64,000 bases of DNA. It comes from Streptomyces sp. NA04227 (GTDB taxonomy: Bacteria > Actinomycetota > Actinomycetes > Streptomycetales > Streptomycetaceae). The first letter of the stretch is position 1; the number at the start of each line of letters is the position of its first letter. The translations under genes were made by a program, and so were the position numbers. Under the pieces are notes generated by a model. It had not been told where the DNA came from. It saw nothing but the letters and a program-made list of their open reading frames with translations, and made no database searches. The stretch is from the NCBI RefSeq assembly GCF_013364195.1, contig NZ_CP054918.1, positions 1,291,001 to 1,355,000 of the forward strand. Direction: 5' to 3'. Shown in pieces: positions 1-7,441 of this stretch.

Positions 1-529
1 CCTGCCGGGCGATGCGGTGCACGGGGTCGGCGGCGCCCCGGCCGTGGTCGGGCTCCACGTCGGAGTGCACCGCGGAGATGGCCCGGGCCCAGTCGGCGAG
101 TACCTGTTCGCCGTAGCGGATCACCAGGAAGCGTTCCATGAGGGCCTGGCCGCGGAAGAAGACGCGCTGCCAGCCGAGGGGACCGTCCGAGGGGTCCGGC
201 AGGTCCGCGAAGATCTCGGCCTGGAGGGCGAACCAGTCGGACAGATGGCGGTTGTTGACGTGACGCTCGGCGAGCAGCCGGGTCAGACCGGCCTCCGCCT
301 CGTGCAGCCGCTGCCGCCACAGCGCGGACCGTTCGGCCTCCGGCATGGTCCGGTAGGTGTTGCGCAGCGGATTGGCGGAGGGAGGACGGGGCTCTGGCGG
401 GTGCTCGCGGCCCAGTAGGGTGGTGACGGGGTGTCCGGTCTCCCGGGCCCCGGCACTGTCGTCCGCGGTGGTCGCCGGAACCCCGTCGGAATCGCCGCGC
501 GCGATGCCTCCTGCGGGCGCATCGCTCAT
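1..529 (-). CDS. Hypothetical protein, N-terminal 176 residues (runs off left edge)
   Basis: The reading frame opens with ATG at 529, preceded by AGGAG five bases upstream, and stays open to the window edge, so the C-terminus is missing. The first 50 or so residues are acidic and proline-rich and look disordered. After that come amphipathic helices containing MPEAERSALWRQ, HLSDWFALQAEIF and GWQRVFFRGQALMERFLVIR. No signal peptide or membrane segment is visible. I do not recognise the family and assign no function. Codon use (strong G/C at third positions) and the good ribosome binding site support a real gene. Confidence 0.7.
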   Translation of the reverse strand, partial: MSDAPAGGIARGDSDGVPATTADDSAGARETGHPVTTLLGREHPPEPRPPSANPLRNTYRTMPEAERSALWRQRLHEAEAGLTRLLAERHVNNRHLSDWFALQAEIFADLPDPSDGPLGWQRVFFRGQALMERFLVIRYGEQVLADWARAISAVHSDVEPDHGRGAADPVHRIARQ

Positions 530-697
530 CTCGAACTCCTTCGCAGTGGGGAGCGGACCGGTCGGGTCCTGTTGACCGGAAACGCTAGGGACCAGGTCAC
601 CGCGCCAGAAGCCCCGAAAGGCGGCGCCGGCGGCGACGATCGGAGCCCGGGAACTGCTCCGAAGGTCGCCCCCGGGTCGCCCGGCCGCGATACGCGA

Positions 698-727
698 AAG
701 GGCGGGCACCCGAAGGTGCCCGCCCTT
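698..727 (-). terminator. Perfect inverted repeat, probable terminator
   Basis: A 13-bp perfect stem (698-710 with 715-727) closes on a CGAA tetraloop. It lies downstream of the leftward secreted-protein gene that ends at 898. No T-run follows, as is usual in Streptomyces. Between here and the gene starting at 529 I see nothing else except that gene's ribosome binding site. Confidence 0.7.
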
Positions 728-767
728 GTGTGTCCGTGCCTCCAGGGCACGTATTGAGTCGTGATCA

Positions 768-893
768 GTTGGTGGTCCGGGTGGGGTCTCGGTGGGACAC
801 GAAGACCTCCGCGCGGTGAAGACTCGACACGTCCACCACACCGGAGGTCTCCGCCATGATCAAGCCCAAGCGTCAACAATGCTCGTGATCAAT
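768..893 (-). mobile_element. Probable 5' relic of an IS481-family insertion sequence
   Basis: On the minus strand the segment carries a 30-codon ORF (857 to 765) that ends VFVSHRDPTRTTN then stop. From memory, IS481-type transposases of Streptomyces begin with a similar VFVSHRN-type run before the helix-turn-helix domain; here the frame is lost right after SHR. A partial dyad, AGACCTCCG and CGGAGGTCT, spans about 804-850. The rest of the transposase is absent. The identification rests on a short match recalled by eye, so it is tentative. Confidence 0.4.
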
Positions 894-897
894 ACAC

Positions 898-1386
898 CTA
901 GCCGCAGCTCCTGATGTGGTAGACGGGGTTCCAGTCCTGCCAGCGCTGAACGCCGTCCGCGTTGGCGTAGGTGACCTCGCTCCAGCTGCTGTTGTAGAAG
1001 ATCGCCTGGGCGTGGTTGGTCTGCTGGTTGAGGTAGTAGCCGCCGCCGTTCCAGTAGGCCAGGTCGTAGTAGTCGCAGTACCAGAAGTGGAAGACTTTCC
1101 AGCTCGTGGTGGTGGGGTCCCACGCCAGGGCGCACAGGTAGCCGACCTTGCACAGGTAGTAACCGTTGGCGTCAACGTGGGAGGTCTGTACCGCCGGCGT
1201 GACGGAAGGGGCGTAGCCGCCGAAGGTGGTGCCGCCGCCGTTGCCGGTGGGTGCGGCCGGCGCCACGTGGAGGGTCTGGGCGGGTCCCGCGGCAGTGGGT
1301 GCGGCGGCGTGAGCGGTGGCACCGGCGCCCGCGAACAGGGCACTGGCGGCGGCCAGCGCGACAACGAGCCTGCGGAAACTGGTCAT
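898..1386 (-). CDS. Small secreted protein of unknown function
   Basis: 162 residues. An N-terminal signal peptide (positively charged start, hydrophobic ALAAASALFAGAGAT core, AHA cleavage motif near residue 28) marks it as exported. The mature part begins with a Gly/Pro/Thr-rich stretch of about 45 residues, then a compact aromatic-rich domain with four cysteines (LCKVGYLC, YC, SCG), suggesting two disulfides. No catalytic motif is recognised. The ATG at 1386 follows a GAAGGGA ribosome binding site. The stop lies only a few bases from the apparent IS relic, so the native C-terminus might have been altered. Confidence 0.8.
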   Translation of the reverse strand: MTSFRRLVVALAAASALFAGAGATAHAAAPTAAGPAQTLHVAPAAPTGNGGGTTFGGYAPSVTPAVQTSHVDANGYYLCKVGYLCALAWDPTTTSWKVFHFWYCDYYDLAYWNGGGYYLNQQTNHAQAIFYNSSWSEVTYANADGVQRWQDWNPVYHIRSCG

Positions 1387-1708
1387 GGTTGAGTCCCTTC
1401 CCTCGGCTGATCTGATTTCAGGCGGTTGTGTGGCACCTCGCCATCACAAACTGGTCACTGTGGCGTAAAGACGCCTTCCGGCCGGCATCGTGTCGGCCAT
1501 GCGCGAGCGCAGACCCCTGAGCCCGAGCCGACGCTCTTCTTCTCCGCTACAGCACCGGGTTAGATGAGTGCGCGTGTCTGATGCCAACCTGACAAGTGGA
1601 TTGGCGGCTTGAGGCTTACCGAGAGCCCCGCCGACGGGCTGTACCGGAGTTTGACGAGTCCCGGGCAAACAGCTGATTCCGGGATAGAGCAACGGGAGAG
1701 GACAACCT
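1387..1708. other. Intergenic region without a recognisable gene
   Basis: About 320 bases between two leftward secreted-protein genes. It is less GC-rich than its surroundings and must contain the promoter for the gene ending at 898. No tRNA, convincing ORF or strong hairpin was seen. Confidence 0.6.
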
Positions 1709-2152
1709 CTAATACCAGCCGGTGCAGACGACCTGCCCCCAGGACCTGCCGCAGGCTCGCATGACCATGCCGTCGTCATCGTAGGCAGGCGTGTAACCCC
1801 AGGTATCTGTCCCCAGCATCATCCAGCCCAACTGCGGTTCCCAACGCCCTGCGTTGGCATCCGTCAGGCTCCGTGCGCGGTCGACCCAGAGCTCGTCGTA
1901 CATGTGCCCGTACTGTATGCGGCCCCACGCGCAGGCGGCTGTGCTGCTGTAGCGCAGCTCGTAAAGGGTGCCGCTGGCAGCTCGTACCGACCTCTTCGTC
2001 GAGGGGCTTTCCAACGAGCTCGGGTCCATACCGTCGCAGGTCCGCATGGTGCCTGTCGGCACCGCCTGCGCTTGAGGGGCCATCAGAACTGATGCTGCGA
2101 CGGCCACTACTGCCGATACCGTCGTGCCCGACTTCCGTACCCAACGCTTCAC
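1709..2152 (-). CDS. Secreted DUF2690 family protein
   Basis: 147 residues starting at GTG 2152 with GGGGAA upstream. A signal peptide (hydrophobic VVAVAASVLMAP, cleavage after AQA near residue 30) precedes a domain with the DUF2690 pattern: a Cys-Asp-Gly-x-Asp-Pro start, an E-x-P-S-T segment, then ELRYSSTAACAWGRI, where the usual Leu-Arg-Tyr-Ser and Ala-Trp-x-Arg-Ile core is clear. Four cysteines are present in the mature part. The function of DUF2690 is not known; members are often fused to membrane-anchored regulators, whereas this one is simply secreted. It is divergent from the LysR gene at 2345. Confidence 0.8.
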   Translation of the reverse strand: MKRWVRKSGTTVSAVVAVAASVLMAPQAQAVPTGTMRTCDGMDPSSLESPSTKRSVRAASGTLYELRYSSTAACAWGRIQYGHMYDELWVDRARSLTDANAGRWEPQLGWMMLGTDTWGYTPAYDDDGMVMRACGRSWGQVVCTGWY

Positions 2153-2344
2153 TGGATTCCCCGTTCGTCAGTCCGCCTCCGACAGCGGATCCCCTGCGGT
2201 GTGTCGCCTCTTACTTCCAGTGCCGTTTGCCGTAACCGCCCTGCGGCATGGTCGAGTTCTACGTGTCAGATCCTGGCCGAATGCGGGCTTCACCACTACG
2301 TTTCCGCCGATGACAAACACCTTGCGATCCATACACTTCTGGTT

Positions 2345-3304
2345 ATGACGGACCCGAAGCGCGGAGACCGTGGGAGCGATCCACCTCCCGTCCCCTGGCC
2401 GCCCCGCTCGGAGCCGACCCTGCATCAGCTGCGGCTGCTGCTGGTGGTCGCGGAGGAATTGCACTTCGGCCGGGCGGCGGCCCGGCTGTTCATCACACAG
2501 CCCGCACTGAGCCGCCAGATCACCGTGCTCGAACGGCACCTGGGAGTAGGCCTGTTCGTACGCAGCAGCCGCACCGTGGAGGCCACCGCCGCGTGCCGGG
2601 CACTCCTGCCGGAGGTCCGCGACGTCATTGAGGCGATGGAACGGCTGCGCCGGTCCTCAGAGGCGCAGCACCGCGAGCTCACCGGGCGGCTCGTCGTGGG
2701 GTCCATCGGCGCCGAGTCGTCGATGCGGCACGCGCGGGTCATCCTGGCGGAGCTGCGCGCCCGCTACCCCGAACTCACCGTGGAACTGCGCAACCAGCAC
2801 CTCGCCGACCACATGCGAGAACTGCTCGACGGCGACGTGGACGTGGCGTTCCTGCGCCCGCCGGTACCCCCGGGCATCCAGATCCGGCACCTGGCCACCG
2901 AACCACGCATCGCCTGCCTGCCCGCCGGCGACCCGCTGGCCTCCCGGCCCGAAATCACCCTCGCCGACCTCGCCGGCCACCCCGTCGTCGACCTTCCCCC
3001 GCAACTCCCCCGCGTATGGTGGAACTTCTGGGCCGTCGACCCCCGCCCAGACGGCTCTCCCGTCCGCTACGGACCGGTCGTGGCCGACATGGAGGCGCTG
3101 CTGCACGTCGTCGCAGAAGGCAGGGCGATGGCGTTCCTGCCGGCCGCCGCCCGCGAATTCTTCCCCCGCCCCGGCGTCAGCTACGTCAACGTCACCGACC
3201 TTCCCCCGAGCACCTCGGCCCTCGCATGGGCCACCGCCCACCGCGACCACCCCACCGTCGCCGCAATCCGCCAAGCCGCCGCCGCAGCCTGGCCACCCCG
3301 CTGA
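2345..3304 (+). CDS. LysR family transcriptional regulator
   Basis: 319 residues. After about 25 variable residues there is a classic LysR winged helix-turn-helix (LHQLRLLLVVAEELHFGRAA then LFITQPALSRQITVLERHLG), followed by a LysR substrate-binding domain (GRLVVGSIGAESS, LLDGDVDVAFLRPP). ATG 2345 is preferred over the upstream in-frame start at 2201. A TACACT hexamer at 2332-2337 ends seven bases before this ATG and no Shine-Dalgarno is present, so the message may be leaderless. The gene is divergent from the DUF2690 gene and may regulate it or itself; the effector is unknown. Confidence 0.9.
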   Translation: MTDPKRGDRGSDPPPVPWPPRSEPTLHQLRLLLVVAEELHFGRAAARLFITQPALSRQITVLERHLGVGLFVRSSRTVEATAACRALLPEVRDVIEAMERLRRSSEAQHRELTGRLVVGSIGAESSMRHARVILAELRARYPELTVELRNQHLADHMRELLDGDVDVAFLRPPVPPGIQIRHLATEPRIACLPAGDPLASRPEITLADLAGHPVVDLPPQLPRVWWNFWAVDPRPDGSPVRYGPVVADMEALLHVVAEGRAMAFLPAAAREFFPRPGVSYVNVTDLPPSTSALAWATAHRDHPTVAAIRQAAAAAWPPR

Positions 3305-3440
3305 CGGAGCGCGCACATCAGACGGGCGGTCCACCTCTTCACGAGGGTGCATCGCGTCCTGCTTGGCGGGGTCGGCGGCGTTGCGCGCCTTGGAGGACAA
3401 CGGACGCACGTACACGATCAGCACCAGGAGCTGTTCGCTG

Positions 3441-4301
3441 TCAGCCGAGTCCGTGCCGGTGTGCGTACAGGGCCGCGCGCAGCCGGTCGGACTGCCCGAT
3501 CTTGCGCATCGCATGGGTGAGGTGCTTCTTCACCGTGGCCTCGGCCAGGGCCAGTTCGCGTCCGATCTCGGCGTTGCTGAGGCCGCGGGCGAGCTGGGTG
3601 AGGACCTGGCGTTCCCGGTCGGTGAGCCCGCAGTGCTGCGGCAACGGCTCGGTGACGTACCGGCTCGGGATCGCCGCCTGGGCACCGGCCGGGGGCGGCG
3701 CGGGCAGGAACACCCAGCCGCCCGCGCCCGCGATGCCCACCGCCCGGATGATCCGGTCCTCGGGCAGGTCGAGCGGGAAGCAGCCGCTCGCACCGGCGAG
3801 CAGCATCCGGCTCGCCTCGGCGGTGGTCTCCGCGCGCCGCAGCAGCAACACCCTTACCTCGGGCACCAGTTCGACGGCGCGCAGCCGCGCCACCAGGGCC
3901 AGGTCCTCGGCGAGCGCGCCGCCCGCGCCGAGCAGCACCACATCCGGTTTGACCCGGCGCAGCGCGTCGAGCAGCCGCAGCGGGTCCCCGGAGCTGCCGA
4001 CGACCGTGATGCCCGGGTCGGAGCCCAGGACGGCGCGCAGTCCCGCGCTGGCCACCGGATGGCGCTCGGCGACGAAGACCCGGGTGACCGGCGTGCGGCG
4101 GTGGACTCCCGGCGCGGGACACGCGGGGTGCCCGCAGTCGCAGGACGCGACCCAGGAACGGCGGTAGGGCAGTTGCCCGCCCGGCCGCTCCTCGCCCTCG
4201 GCGAGCAGCTGGTGCCCGGCGATCATGTCGAGGGGGTTGTCGATCTCCGCGTGCAGGGACCCGGGGTCACCGGACGCGGTCGTGGTGGTCATGGTCGTCA
4301 C
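3441..4301 (-). CDS. LuxR/NarL-type regulator with degenerate receiver domain
   Basis: 286 residues from GTG 4301, which has GGGGGAG six bases upstream; longer in-frame starts lack a ribosome binding site. The N-terminal ~70 residues include a Cys-rich CDCGHPACP segment. A receiver-like domain follows, but its acidic pocket reads FVAERHP instead of the usual DDH, and the phospho-acceptor position reads VVLLGAGG where Asp is expected. It is therefore probably not phosphorylated. The C-terminal LuxR helix-turn-helix is intact (LTDRERQVLTQLARGLSNAEI, VKKHLTHAMRKIG). It is divergent from the transporter/monooxygenase operon at 4900-12145 and is a candidate regulator of it. A leader ORF lies in its 5' region. 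Confidence 0.88.
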   Translation of the reverse strand: MTTMTTTTASGDPGSLHAEIDNPLDMIAGHQLLAEGEERPGGQLPYRRSWVASCDCGHPACPAPGVHRRTPVTRVFVAERHPVASAGLRAVLGSDPGITVVGSSGDPLRLLDALRRVKPDVVLLGAGGALAEDLALVARLRAVELVPEVRVLLLRRAETTAEASRMLLAGASGCFPLDLPEDRIIRAVGIAGAGGWVFLPAPPPAGAQAAIPSRYVTEPLPQHCGLTDRERQVLTQLARGLSNAEIGRELALAEATVKKHLTHAMRKIGQSDRLRAALYAHRHGLG

Positions 4302-4405
4302 CGTGAACTCCCCCGTACGGCAGAGGAGTTGACGCAGAAACGGCGGTACGGCGGCACGTGTGGTCCCCTCAGCGATGGCAGTTCGACCTGGATCGGGGAG
4401 TGGGC

Positions 4406-4435
4406 GCGCTGACGAAGGTTCCGTCAGGTCAGCGC
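4406..4435 (-). promoter_or_regulatory. Two mutually exclusive hairpins at the end of the leader ORF
   Basis: In the leftward transcript GCGCTGAC (4435-4428) can pair perfectly with GTCAGCGC (4413-4406). Alternatively CTGACGGA (4427-4420) can pair with TTCGTCAG (4416-4409), including one G-U pair. Both use 4409-4413, so they cannot coexist. The first stem overlaps the stop codon of the leader ORF. This is the geometry expected of a translation-sensitive leader; no U-tract follows. Confidence 0.4.
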
Positions 4436-4527
4436 CCGGCACACGGACGACACGACTCGTCGAAACACCTTCGGTGCCACGAGCCGCCGATACCGACCAG
4501 CGTGTAGCCGGTTCGCCGTCTGACCAT
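4429..4527 (-). CDS. Leaderless 32-residue cysteine-rich leader peptide (candidate)
   Basis: ATG 4527 to TGA 4429 encodes a 32-residue basic peptide ending RRCFDESCRPCAGR, with three cysteines in its last 12 residues. The promoter at 4534-4563 would place the transcript start on the A of this ATG, so it would be read as a leaderless message. It precedes the LuxR-type gene by about 130 bases on the same transcript. Short leaderless Cys-containing leader peptides occur upstream of sulfur-related genes in Streptomyces; the conserved motif of that family is not obvious here, so this is inferred from position and composition only. Confidence 0.5.
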   Translation of the reverse strand: MVRRRTGYTLVGIGGSWHRRCFDESCRPCAGR

Positions 4528-4533
4528 GGCAAC

Positions 4534-4563
4534 AGCGTAATTCGGCCGTTCGGCGGGGGTCAA
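4534..4563 (-). promoter_or_regulatory. Consensus-like promoter for leader ORF and LuxR-type gene
   Basis: On the minus strand TTGACC (4563-4558) and TACGCT (4539-4534) are separated by 18 bases, a good match to the principal vegetative sigma factor consensus. The predicted start site falls at about 4527. Confidence 0.65.
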
Positions 4564-4861
4564 CGAGCTCCGGGTCACGGGCGTATGAGGGAAGTGTTTC
4601 CTCTGTACGACGGGTCCTATGACCAGGGGTATCAGCATCAATGCCTGGCTGGTTGTGGCCCCTTGCGCTCGCGCACTCTGCTCCTGCCCCCCCGCAGCCA
4701 CCGTCCGCCCCGTCGCGACGCCCGGCGCTCCCCTCCCCCGCTCCGCGCGCCGGGAGTGCCCCGGCGCGCACGCACCGGACGCGCTCCCTGACGGGCATAC
4801 GGACCCGCCGGAGCACGGCGCACGGCGCACCGCTCACCCCAGCCCAGAAAGGACCACACGC

Positions 4862-4903
4862 ATGGCCACCGGACCGCGTCTGCCCCGGGAGACCGACGGA
4901 TGA
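4862..4903 (+). CDS. 13-codon upstream ORF coupled to the first permease gene (candidate)
   Basis: ATG 4862 is preceded by AGAAAGGAC at good spacing and encodes MATGPRLPRETDG. Its stop codon overlaps the start of the permease as ATGA. Because the ribosome binding site is better placed here than for the permease, translation of the permease may depend on this tiny ORF. It may be only a coupling device or a remnant of a longer gene. Confidence 0.4.
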   Translation: MATGPRLPRETDG

Positions 4904-5850
4904 GGTGGTACCTGCTGCGGCGTCTGCTGCTCGCCGTCCCCACGCTCTTCGGCGTCACCGTCGTCGTCTTCGCCGCCGTCGCCCTGGTCCCCGGCGACCC
5001 CGTGGCCGCCCTGCTCGGACCGGGCGCCCCCGCCGAGGCACGCGAGCGGCTCACCGAGCGGCTGGGGCTCGGCGAACCGCTGCCGGTCCGCTACGGGCAC
5101 TGGCTCGGGCACGCGCTGCAGGGCGACCTCGGTGTGTCCATCTCCTCCCAACGGCCGGTCGGAGAACTGCTGTTGCCCGCCCTGGGCCAGAGCCTGCTGC
5201 TCGCGGGGGCCGCTTTCGCGCTGGTGCTCACCGGCGGCGTCCTGCTGGGCGCCCTCGGTGCCGGCCGCCCGGAAGGACCCGGGGCCAGGCTGTCCCGCGC
5301 GCTGGGCACGCTCGCCGTGTCGGCACCGCAGTACGCGGTCGCCCTGCTGCTCATCGCCGTGTTCGCGGTCGAGCTGCGCTGGTTCCCGGCAGGCGGCACC
5401 CAGGACCTGTTCGCGGGCGGCACACTCGCCGACCGGCTGCACCACCTCGTCCTGCCCGCCGTGGCGGCGGCCCTGGTCCCGCTCGGCCTGACCGCCCGCG
5501 TCTTCGGCGCCGCCCTCGGCGCCACCCTGCGCTCCGACTTCGCCGACGGGCTGCGCGCCCGGGGCCTTGGCCGCACCGCCGTACTGCGGCACTGCGTACA
5601 CAACGCCGCCCCGGCGCTGCTCACCATCGGCGGGCTCCAACTGGCCTATCTCCTGGAGGGGGTGGTGTTCGTGGAGACCCTGTTCGCCTGGCCGGGCCTG
5701 GGCCGTCTGCTCTACGACGCGCTCGCCGCGCGCGACCTGCCGCTGATCCAGGCGGGCGTGCTGCTCGTCGCGGTCGCCTTCGTGGGCGTCAACATCCTCG
5801 TCGACACCGCGCACGCCCTCATCGACCCCCGGCTGCGGGGTGCGCTGTGA
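4900..5850 (+). CDS. ABC transporter permease, DppB/OppB type
   Basis: 316 residues with about six transmembrane segments. The first helix (LLLAVPTLFGVTVVVFAAV) followed by VPGDPVAALLGP and the conserved ERLGLGEPLPVRYGHWLGHALQGDLG is typical of DppB/OppB inner-membrane subunits. The C-terminal part has the coupling region (LRARGLGRTAVLRHCVHNA) and FAWPGLGRLLYDA. The start overlaps the 13-codon ORF, and the end overlaps the next permease by four bases (GTGA). It should form the membrane channel with the product of 5847-6671 and import a peptide-like or other small solute; the substrate cannot be read from the sequence. Confidence 0.93.
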   Translation: MRWYLLRRLLLAVPTLFGVTVVVFAAVALVPGDPVAALLGPGAPAEARERLTERLGLGEPLPVRYGHWLGHALQGDLGVSISSQRPVGELLLPALGQSLLLAGAAFALVLTGGVLLGALGAGRPEGPGARLSRALGTLAVSAPQYAVALLLIAVFAVELRWFPAGGTQDLFAGGTLADRLHHLVLPAVAAALVPLGLTARVFGAALGATLRSDFADGLRARGLGRTAVLRHCVHNAAPALLTIGGLQLAYLLEGVVFVETLFAWPGLGRLLYDALAARDLPLIQAGVLLVAVAFVGVNILVDTAHALIDPRLRGAL

Positions 5851-6671
5851 GCCGACGCCCGCCCCTGTCCGCCGCGCTCGCGGTGACCCTCGTACTGGTC
5901 GCCCTCGCCGGGCCGCTGCTCGCCCCCGAGGACCCGGAGGCGGGCAGCCTCCGGGAACGGCTGCTTCCCCCGGGCAGCGAGGGCCATCTGCTCGGCACCG
6001 ACACCCAGGGGCGGGACATGCTCAGCCGCCTGCTCGTCGCGGCGGGCCCCTCGCTGCTCGGCGGCGTCCTGCCGGTCGTCGTCGCCACCCTCGCCGGGGG
6101 CCTGCTCGGCATCGCCGCGGGTCTCGGCGGACGGCGCACCGAACACGCCCTGCTGCGCACCCTCGACGTGCTCTACGCCTTCCCGGGCGTACTGCTCGCG
6201 ATCACCGTCGCCACCGTGATGCGGCCGGGGCTCGTGACCACCGTCGTCTCCCTCTCGGTCGTGCTCACTCCGGCGGTCACCCGCGTCGCCTTCACCGAGG
6301 TGCAGCGCATCCGCAGCGCCGCCTATCTGGAGGCGGCCCGGGTCAGCGGAGCGGGCGCGGGAACCATCGCGGTCCGCCAGGTCGCCCCGGTCGTCGCCCC
6401 CGTACTGCTCGTCTACTCATCCTCTCTGGTGGGCCTGGCCATCGTCTACGCCGCCGGGCTGTCCTTCCTCGGCCTCGGTGTGCCGCCGCCCGCCGCCGAA
6501 TGGGGCGCCATGCTCGACGAGTTGCGGCCCAGCCTGCTCACCCGTCCCGAGGTGGCCGTCCTGCCCGCCGTCACCATCCTGGTGGTCTCCGTGGTCTTCA
6601 ACGCCCTCGGCGAAGCCCTGCGCCGCGGCACCGAGGCGGGCCGGACGCTGCGTACGGAGGCCGGCCGATGA
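5847..6671 (+). CDS. ABC transporter permease, DppC/OppC type
   Basis: 274 residues starting at GTG 5847. After the first membrane helix comes the DppC hallmark GHLLGTDTQGRDMLSRLL, then five further hydrophobic segments. The coupling motif region reads YLEAARVSGAGAGTIAVRQVAP, and the end carries LSFLGLGVPPPAAEWG, both characteristic of the family. It overlaps its neighbours by four bases on each side. It pairs with the DppB-type subunit in the membrane. Confidence 0.93.
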   Translation: MSRRPPLSAALAVTLVLVALAGPLLAPEDPEAGSLRERLLPPGSEGHLLGTDTQGRDMLSRLLVAAGPSLLGGVLPVVVATLAGGLLGIAAGLGGRRTEHALLRTLDVLYAFPGVLLAITVATVMRPGLVTTVVSLSVVLTPAVTRVAFTEVQRIRSAAYLEAARVSGAGAGTIAVRQVAPVVAPVLLVYSSSLVGLAIVYAAGLSFLGLGVPPPAAEWGAMLDELRPSLLTRPEVAVLPAVTILVVSVVFNALGEALRRGTEAGRTLRTEAGR

Positions 6672-7441
6672 GCGCCCCGGAACGGCTGGACGTGGTGGAT
6701 CTGACCGTCACGCACGGCGCGGTGCGGGCCGTGGACGGGGTGTCCCTGACCGTGCACCCCGGCGAAGTCCTGGTCCTGGTGGGTGAGTCGGGCAGCGGCA
6801 AGTCGACCCTGGCGCGCACCGTCCTCGGGCTGCCCGGCCCGCGCGCCCGGGTCGAGGGCAGCGTGCTGCTGTCCGGAACCGAGCTGCGCACCCTGGACGA
6901 ACGGGCCCTGTCCGACGTCCGGGGGCGCCGTATCGGCTACGTCCCGCAGGACCCGGACGCCGGACTCGACCCGCTGCGCCGGATCGGTGCCCAGCTCGTC
7001 GAGGTACTACGGCGCCACCGAGTGGCCGTCGGCCGTCGCGCGGCCCGCGACACCGTCCCCGTACTCCTCGACGCGGCCGGGCTCACCGACCCCGACCGGG
7101 CGGCCCGCAGCTTTCCCCACGAACTCTCCGGCGGGCAGCGCCAGCGCGCCGTGATCGCGCTGGCCCTCGCCTGCGCCCCCGGGCTGCTGATCGCCGACGA
7201 ACCGACCACCGCGCTGGACGCCCTGGTCCGCAACCGCGTCCTCGATCTGCTCGCGGCGCGCGGCACCTCGCTGCTCCTGGTCACCCACGACATCGGGGCG
7301 GCCCGCCGGATCGGCCACCGGGTGGCGGTGATGCAGTCGGGCCGGATCGTCGAGAGCGGCCCGGCGGACACGGTCCTCGCCGCCCCCGAACACCCGCACA
7401 CCACCGCCCTCGTGGCGGCACATCCAGGGGGTCGGCGATGA
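6668..7441 (+). CDS. ABC transporter ATP-binding protein (DppD-like)
   Basis: 257 residues. Walker A GESGSGKST lies near residue 40, the Q-loop at YVPQDPDAGLDP, the signature LSGGQRQR near 157, and Walker B LLIADEPTTALD with a D-loop and switch His (TH) follow. The peptide-transporter type is suggested by the PQDP Q-loop and the C-terminal PEHPHTTALVAA segment. It overlaps both neighbours by ATGA. It forms a heterodimeric ATPase with the next gene product at the cytoplasmic face of the transporter. Confidence 0.92.
   Translation: MSAPERLDVVDLTVTHGAVRAVDGVSLTVHPGEVLVLVGESGSGKSTLARTVLGLPGPRARVEGSVLLSGTELRTLDERALSDVRGRRIGYVPQDPDAGLDPLRRIGAQLVEVLRRHRVAVGRRAARDTVPVLLDAAGLTDPDRAARSFPHELSGGQRQRAVIALALACAPGLLIADEPTTALDALVRNRVLDLLAARGTSLLLVTHDIGAARRIGHRVAVMQSGRIVESGPADTVLAAPEHPHTTALVAAHPGGRR

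Noticed and set aside
4619..4903. A 94-codon ORF considered as a sulfur-type leader peptide
   Set aside because: Too long, lacks the usual leader-peptide motif, and reads through the 13-codon ORF region with no own ribosome binding site.
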